Source: Phyllostachys edulis (lineage: Eukaryota > Streptophyta > Magnoliopsida > Poales > Poaceae). From it: a stretch of DNA of 64,000 nt. Location: the NCBI GenBank assembly GCA_036346405.1, contig CM070563.1:1426001-1490000 (forward strand), written 5' to 3'. The stretch's first letter is position 1, and each line of letters starts with the position of its first letter. A program made the translations under genes and the position numbers. The notes under the pieces were generated by a model that was not told the DNA's origin, did not search any database, and saw only the letters and a list, made by a program, of their open reading frames with translations. Below, piece after piece: positions 11,477-23,041 of this stretch.

Positions 11477-12395
11477 TGATACGGGGTCACCCGATCTTCT
11501 CGGCATAGGATCAAGATACTCACGTGCAGTCTCTCGAATCGTAGTGATCCTCCGTTGCCAATGCAAGAACGAACACTCTTTAATCCACAAGAACACACAC
11601 GCTAGACTTCACGACCACCAAGCGAAGCCCTATCGCGCTCCCAATTCCTAGCGGAAAGGTTGAAGATCTCAATTTCGACGAACTCTCAATTTTCCCTCAT
11701 GATGAATTCAATCACCGTGAAAGAACTATCAAGCAAAACAATCTATTAATCTCAAAAATCTGGTCTGTCCTTTCAATGGGAAGGTGGCCCTACTTAGGAC
11801 GCCCCAGCCAAACCCTTACGCATGCACGCTTGCATGGGCCCTGGGCCGGCTTTGAGTTCGGACTCCACATGGCTTGACCGAAGACCGAACAAAGCTATGT
11901 TGGCTGCCGAATGACCAAAGCACATGGCTTGACCAACCAATGACATGTCGGCTGCCGCATGAACCAAACACATGGCTTGACCAAAACAAGCCAAGTAGTG
12001 CATGGTTCGGACTCACCTAACAAGGTTCACACTTTAAACTAATACATGTGCTAGTTATGTTCACATGACTGAGCAATGAGCTTCAATCAAATACTTGGCA
12101 CACAGGCCAGCCCGTGAGAGCTCTATGCGCATGGGCTTCATGCACCATGGACTCAAGCCTAGCACCACCTGCATGGACTCCCTCCGTTGAGTGTTCGGTG
12201 GCCTAGTCTTCACACCTAAGAATGCACAAGAAACTAGCATAAGGTAGTATATTATTCTCAGCAATAGAAGGCAAGGCATTAAGGAACAAATTCACCTATT
12301 TATTTAAAAGCTTGGCTCGTGCGCTAGTCATTGGACCTTTTGGTGCTTCGTGAACACTTAGAGATATGGTAGTAGTAGTAGGGATGCCCTCATCA
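11477..12395 (-). repeat. 3' LTR of the gypsy element
   Basis: 919 bases, matching 19305-20203 almost throughout. In the element's direction the first 100 bases still encode the end of the polyprotein (stop at 12296). The LTR therefore overlaps coding sequence. It is about 20 bases longer than the 5' LTR because of an indel within that coding segment. Confidence 0.93.
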
Positions 12396-14906
12396 TCCTC
12401 CCTCTCTTGAAAAGGAGTTGTCCTCGACTCCGTACCGTCTTGCCCAAAAAATGGTGATAAATCAACAACATTAAAAGTGGTACTTACTACATAATCGTCT
12501 CCCAGAAGCTCAATCTTGTACGCATTATCGTTGATCTTGGCAAGCACTTTAAAAGGACCATCACCACGGGGCATCAATTTTGATTTACGCTTCCTAAAAG
12601 CTGCTCATATAAGGTGTACACATACTAAGTCACCTGGTTCAAAGAGCAATTTCTTTCGAGACTTGTTAGCCTTAGAAGCATGAGCACGCACTTTGTTTTC
12701 AATTACCACTTTAGTCTTTTCATGGAGCTTTTTCACAAAATCAGACGGTCGAAGCTTCCATATTAGCACGCTTCTGTAATGGAAGTGGCATCAAATCAAG
12801 TGGCGTGATCGGTTTGAAGCCATACACCACCTCAAATGGACACAATTGAGTAGTAGAATGTACCGCCCTATTATATGCAAATTCATCATGCGGTAGACAA
12901 TCCTCCCACTATTTTAAGTTCTTTTTTTATCATTGTCCTCAGCAACATTGAGAGTGTACGGTTCACCACCTCCGTTTATCCATCAGTTTGTGGGTGACAA
13001 GTTGTCGAAAAGAGCAGCTTTGTCCCAAGCTTGGTCCACAAAGTTTTCCAAAAGTAGCTCATAAACTTCGCATCACGATCCGAAACAATAGTGCGAGGCA
13101 CGCCATGCAATCTCACAATTTCCCTGAAAAACAAGTTAGCTACATGCGACGCATCGTCACTCTTAAGACAATGAATAAAGTGTGTCATCTTAGAAAATCT
13201 ATCCACAACTACAAAAACATAATCCCTCCCCCTCTTAATCCTAGGCAAGCCCAAAACAAAGTCCATGCTAATATCTTCTCAAGGAGCACTAGGAGCTAAA
13301 AGTGGAGTATACAAACCACGTAGATTGAGTTTAGACTTAGCTTTATGGCAAATAACACAACGCTGAACAAACCTCTCAACATCTCGCCACATCTTTGGGC
13401 AATAAAAGTGATCGGCCAACATCATGAAGGTCATCTCCCTACCAAAATGTCCCATCAGTCCACCTACATAAGATTCCTACAACAATAGCAAATGCACGGA
13501 AGAATATGGGACACATAGCTTATTAGTTCGAGATAGAAAACCATCATGGATATGATACTTGTCCCATCCTTTCCCATTTTTGTATTTAGAATATGGTGCT
13601 GAAAATTCATGATTAGAGGCATATAATTCTTTCAAATTCTCTAATCTAGGTACCTTTACTTCCAACTGAGTTACAAGCACATTCTTTCAAGATAAAGCAT
13701 CAGCTACCACATTCTCTTTGCATTTCTTGTATTTAACAATGTATGGAAAAGTCTCAATGAATTCAACCCACTTAGCATGTCTACGATTCAGTTTAGCTTA
13801 ACCTTTCAAATATTTCAAAGCTTCATGATCAGAATGAATGATAAATTCTCTAGGCCAAAAATAATGTTACCAAGTCTCTAAAGCACGCACAAGAGCATAT
13901 AATTCTTTGTCATAAATAGGATAATTCAATTATGCATCGCTGAGTTTCTCACTAAAGTATGCAACATGTTTTCTTTCTTGCATCAAAACACCACCAATAT
14001 CTATTCCACTAGCATCACATTCAATCTCAAAAGTTTTAGTGAAATCAGGTAAAACAAGCAATGGTGCTTCAGTTAAACATCTCTTTAGTTCAACAAAAGC
14101 TTTATCTTGTGATGCTCCCCAAGCAAAAGCAACTCCCTTTTTAGTTAATTCATTTAATGGGGCAGCAATGGTGCTGAAATTTTTCACAAAACATCGATAA
14201 AAACCGGCAAGCCCATGAAAGCTACGAATTTGACTAACATTGACAGGAGTGGGCCAATTTCGAATAGCTTCAACTTTAGAGTCATCTACTCCAATTCCAT
14301 GAGCTGAAACAACATAGCCTAAGAACACCACTTTGTTTGTGCAAAAAATACACTTCTCAATATTAGCATACAATTGTTCAGCTCTTACACATCTAGCACT
14401 TGTTTAACGTGTTCAACATGTTCATCCAAGGAGCGACTATATATCAAAATGTCATCAAAATAAACTACTACAAATTTTCTAATGAAGTGTCTCAAAACAT
14501 GGTTCATTAAGCGCATAAAAGTACTTGGAGCATTAGATAAACCAAAAGGCATCACTAACCATTCATACAAGCCAAATTTTATTTTAAAAGCTGTTTTGCA
14601 CTCATCTCCATGTTTCATTCTTATTTGATGATATCCACTATACAAATCAATCTTAGAAAAGATAGTAGGGCCACTTAATTCACCAAGCATGTCGTCTAAC
14701 CTAGGAATATGATGACGATAACGAATGGTAATATTGTTGATAGCTCTACAGTCTACGCATATTCTCCATGTACTATCTTTCTTAGGAACAAGAATGACAG
14801 GAACGACACAAGGAATAAGACTTTCACAGACATACCCTTTTTTTCCATGAGCGCTTGCACCGCCGCTGAATTTCTTTTTGTCTCCTCCGGTTTGTGCAGA
14901 CGGCAA
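12296..14906 (-). pseudogene. gypsy pol: reverse transcriptase, RNase H, integrase
   Basis: Minus-strand reading in several frames. Reverse transcriptase lies at 14385-14906 (RICVDCRAINNITIRYRHHI, IFSKIDLYSGYHQIRMK, VMPFGLSNAPSTF, and VVYFDDILIYS with the FDD catalytic pair). The thumb and RNase H start follow at 13930-14373 (GLAGFYRCFVKNFSTIAAPL). The integrase core lies at 12976-13266 (DRFSKMTHFI, GVPRTIVSDRDAKF, CHPQTDG). The C-terminal tail at 12296-12577 (DGPFKVLAKINDNAYKIELL ... ARAKLLNK) ends inside the LTR. Stops between these blocks make it non-functional in this frame set. Confidence 0.85.
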
Positions 14907-14931
14907 GAAGTTGGGAAGTGGAGCTCCTGCA

Positions 14932-16302
14932 TCAAGTCAATTTGATGTTGAATACCTCGAACAAAGCAGAGACCAATGGTACCTCATCCGGAAAGACATC
15001 CTCATAAGCCGGCAAAACTTGAGAAACAACACTAGGAAGAGAGGTTAAGTCATTAGTAGAAAGCAAAACATCTTCGCATAGCAATACAAAGTACATTAAA
15101 GTGGGATCATCTCTCATCTCTTTTAAATCAGATTTAGTAGCTATCATGACTAACTTGTTCTCTCCCTCATTCTTTCTTTTCCCATTTAGTTTTAGCTTGT
15201 GGCTCTCACTCACCTTTTGTGGAGTCACACTCGTTTGCTCCTTCCCTCTCTCATTCTCTACGTTCACCTCAATTTTTTGCATGTTATCATTCACAATTTG
15301 AGAAGGAGTCAAAGGTCGTAATGTTATTTTTTTTGTTATTCCACATGAACTTATATTGATTTGTTCTACCATCATGAATCACAGATCTATCATATTGCCA
15401 TTATCTTCCTAAAAGTAAGTGACAAACATCCATGGAAATAACATCCCACTCCACGGTATCTCGGTAATTCACAATTTGAAAACTAACATCAACAGTGTAT
15501 CCAACATTCATAGAGCCATCATTATTCAACCATTGAATTTGATATGGATGTGGATGTTTCTTGTATTTCAACCCAAGTTTAGTGCAAAATTCTTTACTAC
15601 CTAAATTGTGGCAACTTTCACCATCAATAATAACTTTGCAACACTTACCATCTTTACTCACTTGAGCTCTTATTTGGAAAAGATTACAGCGCTGCTCATG
15701 AGTGGGTTTTGCTTGCACACTCAACACCGTCGGTGCACACACAAGGATAGGACCAACCTCGGGGCCACAAAAACCATCTTCATGCGCCTCCTTCCCTTGT
15801 CCTTCCTCATGTACACCTCCAAATCTTCCAAAATCAGCAAGGACCTCATCTTCCTCTTCGCTAGTAGAGTCATACTCTCTATTCTCCATTAGCAACATAA
15901 CCTTGTTATTTGGACAATCCTTTTGTATATGACACCGTCCAAGGCATTTTGAAGCATTGGATGACACTACTTGTTGCTGTAGAGCCCACTGAAGACGAGG
16001 TAGAAGGTGCTGAACTTTTCTTGGCAATGGGTGTTGTTGCATTTTTCCCGCCTGGTGCAGCACTGGTACTAGGAGCAAAACTTCCACTAGATTGATTAGT
16101 TTTAAAAGAATTGAAACGAGATGTGGGTTTACCTCCTGTAGGTGCTGGACGGGGTGTGTATGATGATGTTCTTCTTGCTCTCATATCTTGTTGCACTTGC
16201 CTTTCTGATGAGGACATCAAACCTAAGGATGCAACCACTGCTTTGACCCGCTGCACTGCATCCTCTATTTCAACATCTTCTCCGATAGAACTACTTTCAG
16301 CC
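14932..16302 (-). pseudogene. gypsy gag C-terminus, zinc knuckle and protease region
   Basis: Minus strand. A Ser/Thr-rich gag tail (RQVQQDMRARRTSSYTPRPA) leads to a CCHC knuckle split by a frameshift (QCFK, then CLGRCHIQKDC), then an acidic linker. Next comes a retropepsin-like block with IIDGESCHNLGSKEF, HPHPYQIQWLN and DVCHLLLGR. The usual DGGS in this subgroup reads DGES here. A linker continues to 14932. Frames shift at least twice. Confidence 0.75.
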
Positions 16303-17195
16303 ACTGTAATGCCTTATTACCCAATTGGATCGAGTTACATCTACATGCTATGGTGCTACGTCTACAAGCCATGGTGCCACGTCTACATGCCATGGTACTA
16401 TGTCTACATGCCATGGTGCTACTGCATGTGCCAAGCAAGAGTTCAAGCTGGATACGTTTTGGAATCCAGTTCGGCCTCCGGAGACAACACCGACTTTAAA
16501 CGTGCATAACTTTCACATACAGAGTCCGTTGAAGGTCCACGAGTAGTTGACGGAAAGCTTATTTCGTCCTCTTTCCAACGGATCCAGTCTCACCTCCAAA
16601 TTCTTTCTGTACGGATCGCAATCATAAAAAAAGATGACGTATCGTCTGTTTAGGCCAAATTGGGTCTTGTAATCGTACTCAACTTGGCCCATATGCCGGC
16701 GGGCCACCTAGGGGGCATGCACTGTTTATGTGAACAGTAAAACATGATTTAGTACCACCCCCTTAATTCTATTAGATGTGTGGCTCGTCATCCCCTATTT
16801 AAAGAGGTCGCACCCCTCTAGTTTTCTTGGATTTTGTTTATGTTTAGTTTGCCTTCGTTGCAACTTGTATCTTTTGCGTGTGTCGATTAGACCACCCAAT
16901 GAAGATCCTTATTCAGAATTCCAACTCAATTCAAATATTTCAATTCCTATTTGCAATTTCAGATTGCTTTATCTTGTTCTTAAGTGCTTCTTCTGCAGTA
17001 TGCGTGAATCGACCTTCGTGGTCAGGTCATCTAGGTATTCGTTCAAGGTTGATAACGACTTGTCAATCAGTTCAGCGATTGCGTGGTTTCGAGCCTTACG
17101 AGTTCGTAGCCAAGATCGTGAGAGTTGAGCGACGACTACCGAACTTATCGTCTCATCGAAAGATCGGGCCAAAACAAGGACCTTCGGGTTCATCA
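16303..17195 (+). mobile_element. 893-bp insertion inside gag, probable solo LTR
   Basis: Gag coding stops at 17196 and resumes at 16302. The two edges carry the same 9 bases, CTTTCAGCC (16294-16302 and 17196-17204). The inserted DNA starts AC-TGTAATGCC, ends GGGTTCATCA and has a TATA-like ctatttaaagagg near 16793, so it looks like an LTR in plus orientation. A 9-base repeat is unusual for an LTR (5 is normal). A non-TIR MULE or an imprecise junction are alternatives. Confidence 0.55.
16335..16440. repeat. ~21-bp tandem array
   Basis: About four to five units of the form ctacatgccatggtgctacgt lie within the 893-bp insertion. In one frame they would read as repeats of YVYMPWC, but nothing suggests translation. 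Confidence 0.75.
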
Positions 17196-18108
17196 CTTTC
17201 AGCCTTGGTTGCTTGATGCACCAACTCCACCATGTTGTTATAGGGCTGAAATTCAGTGATGCGCTTGATGGGAGGGTGCAAACCAGCAAGGAAGGAAGCC
17301 ATTGTTTGTTCTTCTTACTCAAATATATCAGCTCGAATCATGGCCATCTCCATCTCTTCATAATACTCCTCCACTGTGAGAGTTCCTTACTTCATTTGCT
17401 GCAATTTATCAAATAAATCACGTTTGTAATGTTTAGAAACAAACCTCGCTCTCATGTGATACTTCATCTCTTCCCATGTAGTGATGGGAGGTTCGTCATA
17501 CTCTCTCCTTTGATTTTGAACTTGTTTCCACCATATGAGCGCATATTTGTCAAATTCAAGTGCAGCCATGTATATTTTCTTCGCCTCGAAGTAGTTATGC
17601 ATACGGAACACCTTGTCCACCTTGAGCTCCCAAGTGAGGTAATCTTTGGGATCATGTGTACCTAAAAATGTTGGCATAGTAAATTTGAGCTTACCAAATT
17701 TCTCTTCATGAGGTCGTTCATTGCCGTGGCGGTGTTGGCGAGGGTATCCATCATCGTAGTGGTACAAGTCGTCGTCGTCGAAGTGAGGTGCTCCCCCACC
17801 TCGGCCTCCATGCCCACGACCCCGCCCGGGTCCTTGGGCGCCTCCCCCACCTCCTCTTCTTCCTCTGGTTGTGGACGAAGTGCCCGCACCACATCATTCA
17901 CGATGCTCGTACGTAACACGTTCATTTGTTGATTGAGGTCAATGCGGAGGTCCTGCATATCCGCCTTGAGTTGTTCCCCCATTGCAGTGGTGCCAGCTAC
18001 AAATTCTTGTTGTAATGTACTTCTCGATGCCTGATGTTGGAAGCGAGTCACCGGGGCATTAAGATCAACGACATGTTCCTCACCATAGTTATCTTCTCCA
18101 CCTGACAT
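17196..18108 (-). pseudogene. gypsy gag, N-terminal part
   Basis: Starts at the ATG complementary to 18106-18108 (MSGGEDNYGEEHVVDLNAPV). It then has a long hydrophilic segment and, after a frameshift, the retrotransposon gag domain at 17387-17767 (KLKFTMPTFLGTHDPKDYL, EFDKYALIWWKQVQ, MRARFVSKHYKRDLFDKLQ). Then follow VEEYYEEMEMAMIRADIFE and FLAGLHPPIKRITEFQPYN up to the insertion at 17195. Gag packages the element RNA; at least one frameshift and one stop interrupt this copy. Confidence 0.8.
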
Positions 18109-19289
18109 GGTTAGGTTGTGCAAAAGAAAATACAAACAATAAGAATGTATATGGATTAGTAAAATTCACTCAATCTCTCTTTTCTCTCCCAAGTAAAGTT
18201 CTTACCCTTCCGAAGTGAATTAAGGCAAAAAGAAACTCACACTTGGTGGAAGCTACAATAGCAAAGTGATGATCAAGCAAATTTAAGAGTGTTCACAATT
18301 GTACAACAACAGTTATTTGGTGGAGCTTGGTATGTAGGTGTATATTCTAGCAATCTGAAATTCTTGATGTTGTAAAGCTAAGTAACAATCTAAACTAGAA
18401 TATTTTACCTAAATGCTGATCCAAAAGGTGTAAGTGAAATATATAAACGCACACGCAAAGATCAATGTGACTCAATGCAAACAAAGGAATGAGCTAGTGA
18501 GATGCAATCTAAAATTGAGATGAAAACTAGCCCGTTTTTGCACCGAGTACTAGGAGAGACGCTAGCCAATTACAATAATATGAAATGTAAGGGCACAAGA
18601 TTGCTCAAAGAAATTAAATACACAATCTGAAATTTTATGTACTAACTTTATCCTTTTCCCAAGTTTCGGCCAATATCTTCTTCTTTTCTTTTCTTTTACT
18701 TCATAGCCACAGCCCCCTTTTTTGACTTGTGGCTTGTCTTTCTTTCTTCCTTTTTTTTGTCGAAACTAGGGTTTTAAGCTTCCTTTGCATAAGCTCAATT
18801 TTTCAGCAAGTGTAAATAGTTCAATGAATAGCCCTAAGCGATTATCAAAGACTAGTCTCAAAGATGAAAGAAAAAATTAGTGATTTTTTTCACGATCGTT
18901 CAAAGCGCTACGCACTAAGAAGAAACCGAAAGATCGCAAAGAAAGCGAGAACATCAGAAGCGGTCTCGAATCTTCAGAGTAAACCGCAGCATCACAGAAG
19001 GGCTCGAAACATCAGAGTGGCGAGCTCATCAGAGCAACTATGAACCAACAATTTTTTTAAGGGTTTTGATTGGCCGCAAAGATTAAGCAACGCAAAAGAA
19101 CACTACGATCAGCACTAAATAAAAATTCTAATGGATAAAAACCTAACTAAACTCGCATGAAATAATAGATGCAAAAACTAGGGTTTGGAATTTTTGTGTT
19201 TCAATTTTCGGTTTATGGACACTAGGTATTAAGAACAGCAAATAAAATCAATCTAACCTAGGGATAAGTAATTCTACCGAGTCAACCGC
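18109..19289 (-). other. gypsy 5' leader, no gene
   Basis: Untranslated region between primer site and gag start, AT-rich and without a coding signature. It has an odd run of tcagag/catcag motifs near 18950-19040. Confidence 0.6.
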
Positions 19290-19301
19290 GCTCTGATACC
19301 A
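19290..19301 (-). promoter_or_regulatory. primer binding site (tRNA-iMet) of the gypsy element
   Basis: On the minus strand the sequence reads TGGTATCAGAGC, 3 bases after the 5' LTR. This is the standard site where initiator-Met tRNA primes minus-strand DNA synthesis. Confidence 0.92.
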
Positions 19302-19304
19302 AGA

Positions 19305-20203
19305 TGATACAGAGTCGCCCGATCTTCTCAACGTAGGATCAAGATACTCACGTGCAGCCTCTCGAATCGTAGTGATCCTCCGCTGTCAATGCAAGAACGA
19401 ACACTCTTTAATTCGCGAGAACACACGCTAGACTTCACAACCACCAAACGAAGCTCTATCGCGCTCCCAATTCCCAGCAAAAAGGTTGAACGATCTCAAT
19501 TTCGACGAACTCTCAATTTTCCCTCATGATGAATTCAATCACCATGAAAGAACTATCAAGCAAAACAATCTATTAATCTCAAAAATCTGGTCGGTCCTTT
19601 CAATGGGAAGGCGGCAGCTACTTAAGACGCCCCAGCCAAACCCTTACGCACGCACGCTTGCATGGGCCCTAGGCCGGCTTTGAGTTTGGACTCCGCATGG
19701 CTTGACCGAAGACCAAACAAAGCCATGTTGGCTGCCGAATGACCAAATCACATGGCTTGACCAACCAATGCCATGTTGGCTGCCGCATGACCCAAACACA
19801 TGGCTTGACCGAAACAGGCCAAGTAGTGCATGGTTTGGACTCACTTAACAAAGGTTCACACTTTAAACTAATACATGTGCTAGTTATGTTTACATGACTG
19901 AGCAATGAGCTTCAATCAAATACTTGGCACATAGGCCAGCCCGTGAAAGCTCTATGCACATGGGCTTCATGCACCGTGGACTCAAGCTTTGCACCACCTG
20001 CATGGACTCCCTCCGTTGAGTGTTCGGTGGCCTCGTCTTCACACCTAAGAATGCACAAGAAACAAGCATAAGGTAGTATATTATTCTCATCAATAGAAGG
20101 CAAGACATTAAGGAACAAATTCACCTGTTTATTTAAAAACTTGGCTCGTGCTCTAGTCATGAAAACTGGAGATATGGTAGTAGTAGTAGGGATGCCCTCA
20201 TCA
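19305..20203 (-). repeat. 5' LTR of the gypsy element
   Basis: 899 bases; partner of 11477-12395. The outer end is ctcatca next to TSD TTAGA, and the inner end is TGTATCA next to the primer site. Confidence 0.93.
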
Positions 20204-20489
20204 TTAGACGTCAGCCCCCGCTGCCCCACTTGGATCTGCCCCTGTGTGTATGGACAGGATCACTGCTCAATCATGCATTGCATATATGCACTACTAGTAA
20301 TCTTTGCTCGATCAGTTTGCATGCAGCTAACAGCACCTTTTGCTACGTCACGAAGGCTCATCTCATGCTACAAGAGAATCGAAATGCACACAAGTTCAAA
20401 TAATATAGTATGGAAGTTCAAATGTGACAAATTACATGTTTTCACTACAATCAACATCACAAAATATTTAAAAAAAATTACAACTTGAT

Positions 20490-20850
20490 ACGACATCCTT
20501 CATGCTTGAAACTGATCGATGACAACATCATCACTAACTTGTAGAAAAAACTCATGCTCAATGTATGTATCTGAGTAATCATTCAAGTATTGTTCACTCG
20601 TGCTATTTCTCAGCTTGTTCTTCACATTATTCATTGACGAAAATACCATCTTTACACTTGCAGTAGCCACAGGATGACATGAAGGATCAACACCAATTTG
20701 AGCAGCAAATAAATAAGTTTATAGCGATCATGCTTCTTTTCTCAACAAGTTTAATAGAGAGCTCACTGAGATTCTTCACTTCTCGAAACCTTGTATCTTG
20801 GTGCATGTCAGGAATAAACATATTAAGTTGCAAAGAAAGTTAGACCAAAT
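20490..20850 (-). pseudogene. hAT (Tip100/ZMYM-like) transposase, C-terminal fragment
   Basis: Minus-strand reading gives DTRFREVKNLSELSIKLVEK, then HPVATASVKMVFSSMNNVK, NKLRNSTSEQYLNDYSDTYI and EHEFFLQVSDDVVIDQFQA. This is the C-terminal dimerisation region of plant hAT transposases. There is a frame problem between the first two blocks and a stop after FQA. The right terminus of the parent element may be the CAGTGGCGAAGC-type end at 21144-21155 (minus strand). The left end is not visible. Confidence 0.7.
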
Positions 20851-21210
20851 ATGCGTTTGTGATATTTTTAAGATAAAACTTAGCAAGTTTAAGAACTTTA
20901 TCCTTGCTATATGACTGACCTAACCTGGAGGCGACTGACTAAGGCTGAACCGATGGGTGAATTGCTGCTGATGGGTGATGATGTTGCTCGGCTGTGGCTG
21001 TTGTTGGACTGCTTGTTGGGTTTATTGGGCTACATGATGCAATTGAAGGAGTATGTAGTACATACTTTGTGTATTAAGGGCCATATACTGGAGTTTTTAC
21101 CCATTTTTTAGGGGATATAGTAGTACCCCATGCACCTTATACAGCTTCGCCACTGTCCCGTGTGCTACGATGACCACGAAACATTAGCTAAAATGGTACG
21201 TTTTCGAAAC

Positions 21211-21406
21211 GCAATAGCAAAAATAGTCTACACGCAAACGAAATGGCATAAATAATACCCGTATCGAGCACCTAGACCACGACGCATATCCCTGCCGCGC
21301 CTGCCAAGTGTCATGTGACACACCCAGACCGCGGTACTGAGATCTAGGTACGCGGTAGGGGTGCCATTTCTGCTATTATCACGCTAGGGCTATTTTTTGC
21401 TATTGC
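21211..21406. mobile_element. small inverted-repeat element (MITE-like)
   Basis: The termini are GCAATAGCAAAAATAGTC at 21211 and, inverted, GCAATAGCAAAAAATAGCC ending at 21406. Further in, gaaatggca and the cctaga segments also pair inversely. No clear TSD was found, so the family is not assigned. Confidence 0.55.
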
Positions 21407-22480
21407 TAAAAAGAGAGACTAAATTAGAAAAAAAACACAACCAGGTGTCACTCAGTAGAGCCGGGAGTGGCACGTGACCTGAGGGAGGAGCGAGATACGA
21501 GGATAGCATCGCGTGGGCCCCACCAAAGCACGTCGTGGCGGCCCGGCCGTGGCGCCAGCTGTTGCGTGCTCGAGGATAGACAGGCGTCCTTCGACGTCGA
21601 GACCTGGTCACGCGCTCCCGTCGTCGATGCATGCCCACGGCGTTGCAACCAAATAACAGCTACGCCATCCGTTCTCCCGATTTCCAATCTCCCCTTGTAT
21701 TAGGCGCCTCCTTTTGTTACTCGTTAAACAACACTTTGCTCGTGAGATGACATTTTTTTTATCTGCAATTAAACAAGTCTGTTGTTGAGACGATTTAAAC
21801 AAGTTTTGTTGTCCATGCGGTGCGACGATCATCCAGCTGTGCAGTCAGGGTCTAATGTGTTTTTACGTAACGGCTCCCGCGTTGGTTTCTCTGGAGTCTA
21901 CTGACCAGTAATTAACCGCCATGTCCTACACAGAAAGTAGAAACGTCATCCGTGGATAATCCGGCGGTTTACGAAATTACGAGACATTTATTTGGAAGGG
22001 TCTATTTTATTGGTTGCTCGAAAATTTGCTCACTTTTCAATAGCTTTGGATTGTTCTAAGATTCGTGCAAGAGACCTTAACCCACAATCCCCACCTAACT
22101 CCCCTCCTCACCCTATCTCTTTGGTCGCTGCCGCTCGAGCCCTCCCCCGTCCACCTCCCGCCGCCTCTCCGACGCCGACGAGCACCTCCCGCCCTCCTCC
22201 TCCTCCGCCCCGCCTCTCCAACCCTCGCCGTCGTTTCCTCCCCCTCTGCGGTGAGATGCCTCGTTGCTGCCCTCTTCCTTGTCTCTGGTGGCTACCGCTG
22301 CCGTCTCCTAACTACTTTAGTCTTGTCGTCCTCGTCGACCTCCACCGTCCTCCTCTTCGTTGGTCTACCGCCATCCCGACATCCCTCTAAGCCAGGGACG
22401 GAGCATAAGCTAAACCAACATGGGCAGTGGCCCCCTAGTATTTTAGATTTTTTTTTGAACACCATGTATGCATACTTAAT
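21407..22480. other. no gene recognised; possible hAT terminus near 22393
   Basis: GC-rich stretches at 21460-21680 and 22070-22390 give overlapping open frames without family signatures. At about 22393 CAGGGACGGAGC resembles a Tip100-type hAT terminus, but the opposite end was not found. Confidence 0.3.
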
Positions 22481-22580
22481 ATATATCTATACGTATGCAC
22501 GTATACTCTCGATGATGGCTATGCTCACTTGTGTTTGTGTACAAATATATATTTATACATATGCACGTATACTATCGATG
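22481..22580. repeat. ~65-bp tandem duplication
   Basis: The phrase tatgcacgtatact with atatat-rich flanks and cgatgat occurs twice, starting near 22481 and 22546. It may be a subterminal repeat of a hAT element. Confidence 0.55.
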
Positions 22581-23041
22581 AATCTGTATATATAATTTAC
22601 ATGATGGTTACGTTATATATTAGGTTGTAGACACTGACTAAGCTTAATTAGTGTAGTTCACATTGGGTGAGGGTCCTATTACACTTTGCTAAACTTAAAC
22701 TTCCTTGATATTCGGACGATCGTGGACTGGCAAACCGTATTTATTTTACGCTCAGGTACGATCCGGAAACAAACCCCACCCGGTGAGGGCATTCCGGCCA
22801 TTTCTGGTGCCACCTTGTAGCGATCTCTTCTCCCCTTTCAGATATCTTTCTGGACTGCTTGGAGACAAACTACCCACCTGTGGCGGTGGGTTACTGCTGC
22901 TACTAGTCCAGGCTTCTTCTGTCTCACGCCAAGCGGAAGCGCTAGGCACCGTCTGAGCCCAAAACCCAAACACCCTCCCTACCCTTCGGCCCGGTTCGCG
23001 GCGCCGGCGCCGGCTGGCGGCGCTGATCGCCGGCGGCGGAG

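Larger units (their letters stand above)
11477..20203 (-). mobile_element. full-length Ty3/gypsy retrotransposon
   Basis: Complete element in minus orientation. The 3' LTR is 11477-12395, the 5' LTR 19305-20203, and a perfect 5-bp TSD TTAGA lies at 11472-11476 and 20204-20208. The LTRs begin TGATGAGGGC and end TGTATCA in the element's own direction. A primer site complementary to tRNA-iMet lies 3 bases inside the 5' LTR. A purine tract (AGAGAGGGAGGA) abuts the 3' LTR at about 12396-12407. The gag, protease, reverse transcriptase, integrase order is that of gypsy; no chromodomain was seen. Frames are interrupted, and an 893-bp foreign segment sits in gag. The LTRs look very similar apart from a short indel near their start, suggesting a fairly recent insertion. 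Confidence 0.93.

Noticed and set aside
20215..20244. Tip100-like terminus (complement CAGGGGCAGATCC)
   Set aside because: It looks like an element end, but no matching opposite end or TSD was found, so it is not listed as a feature.
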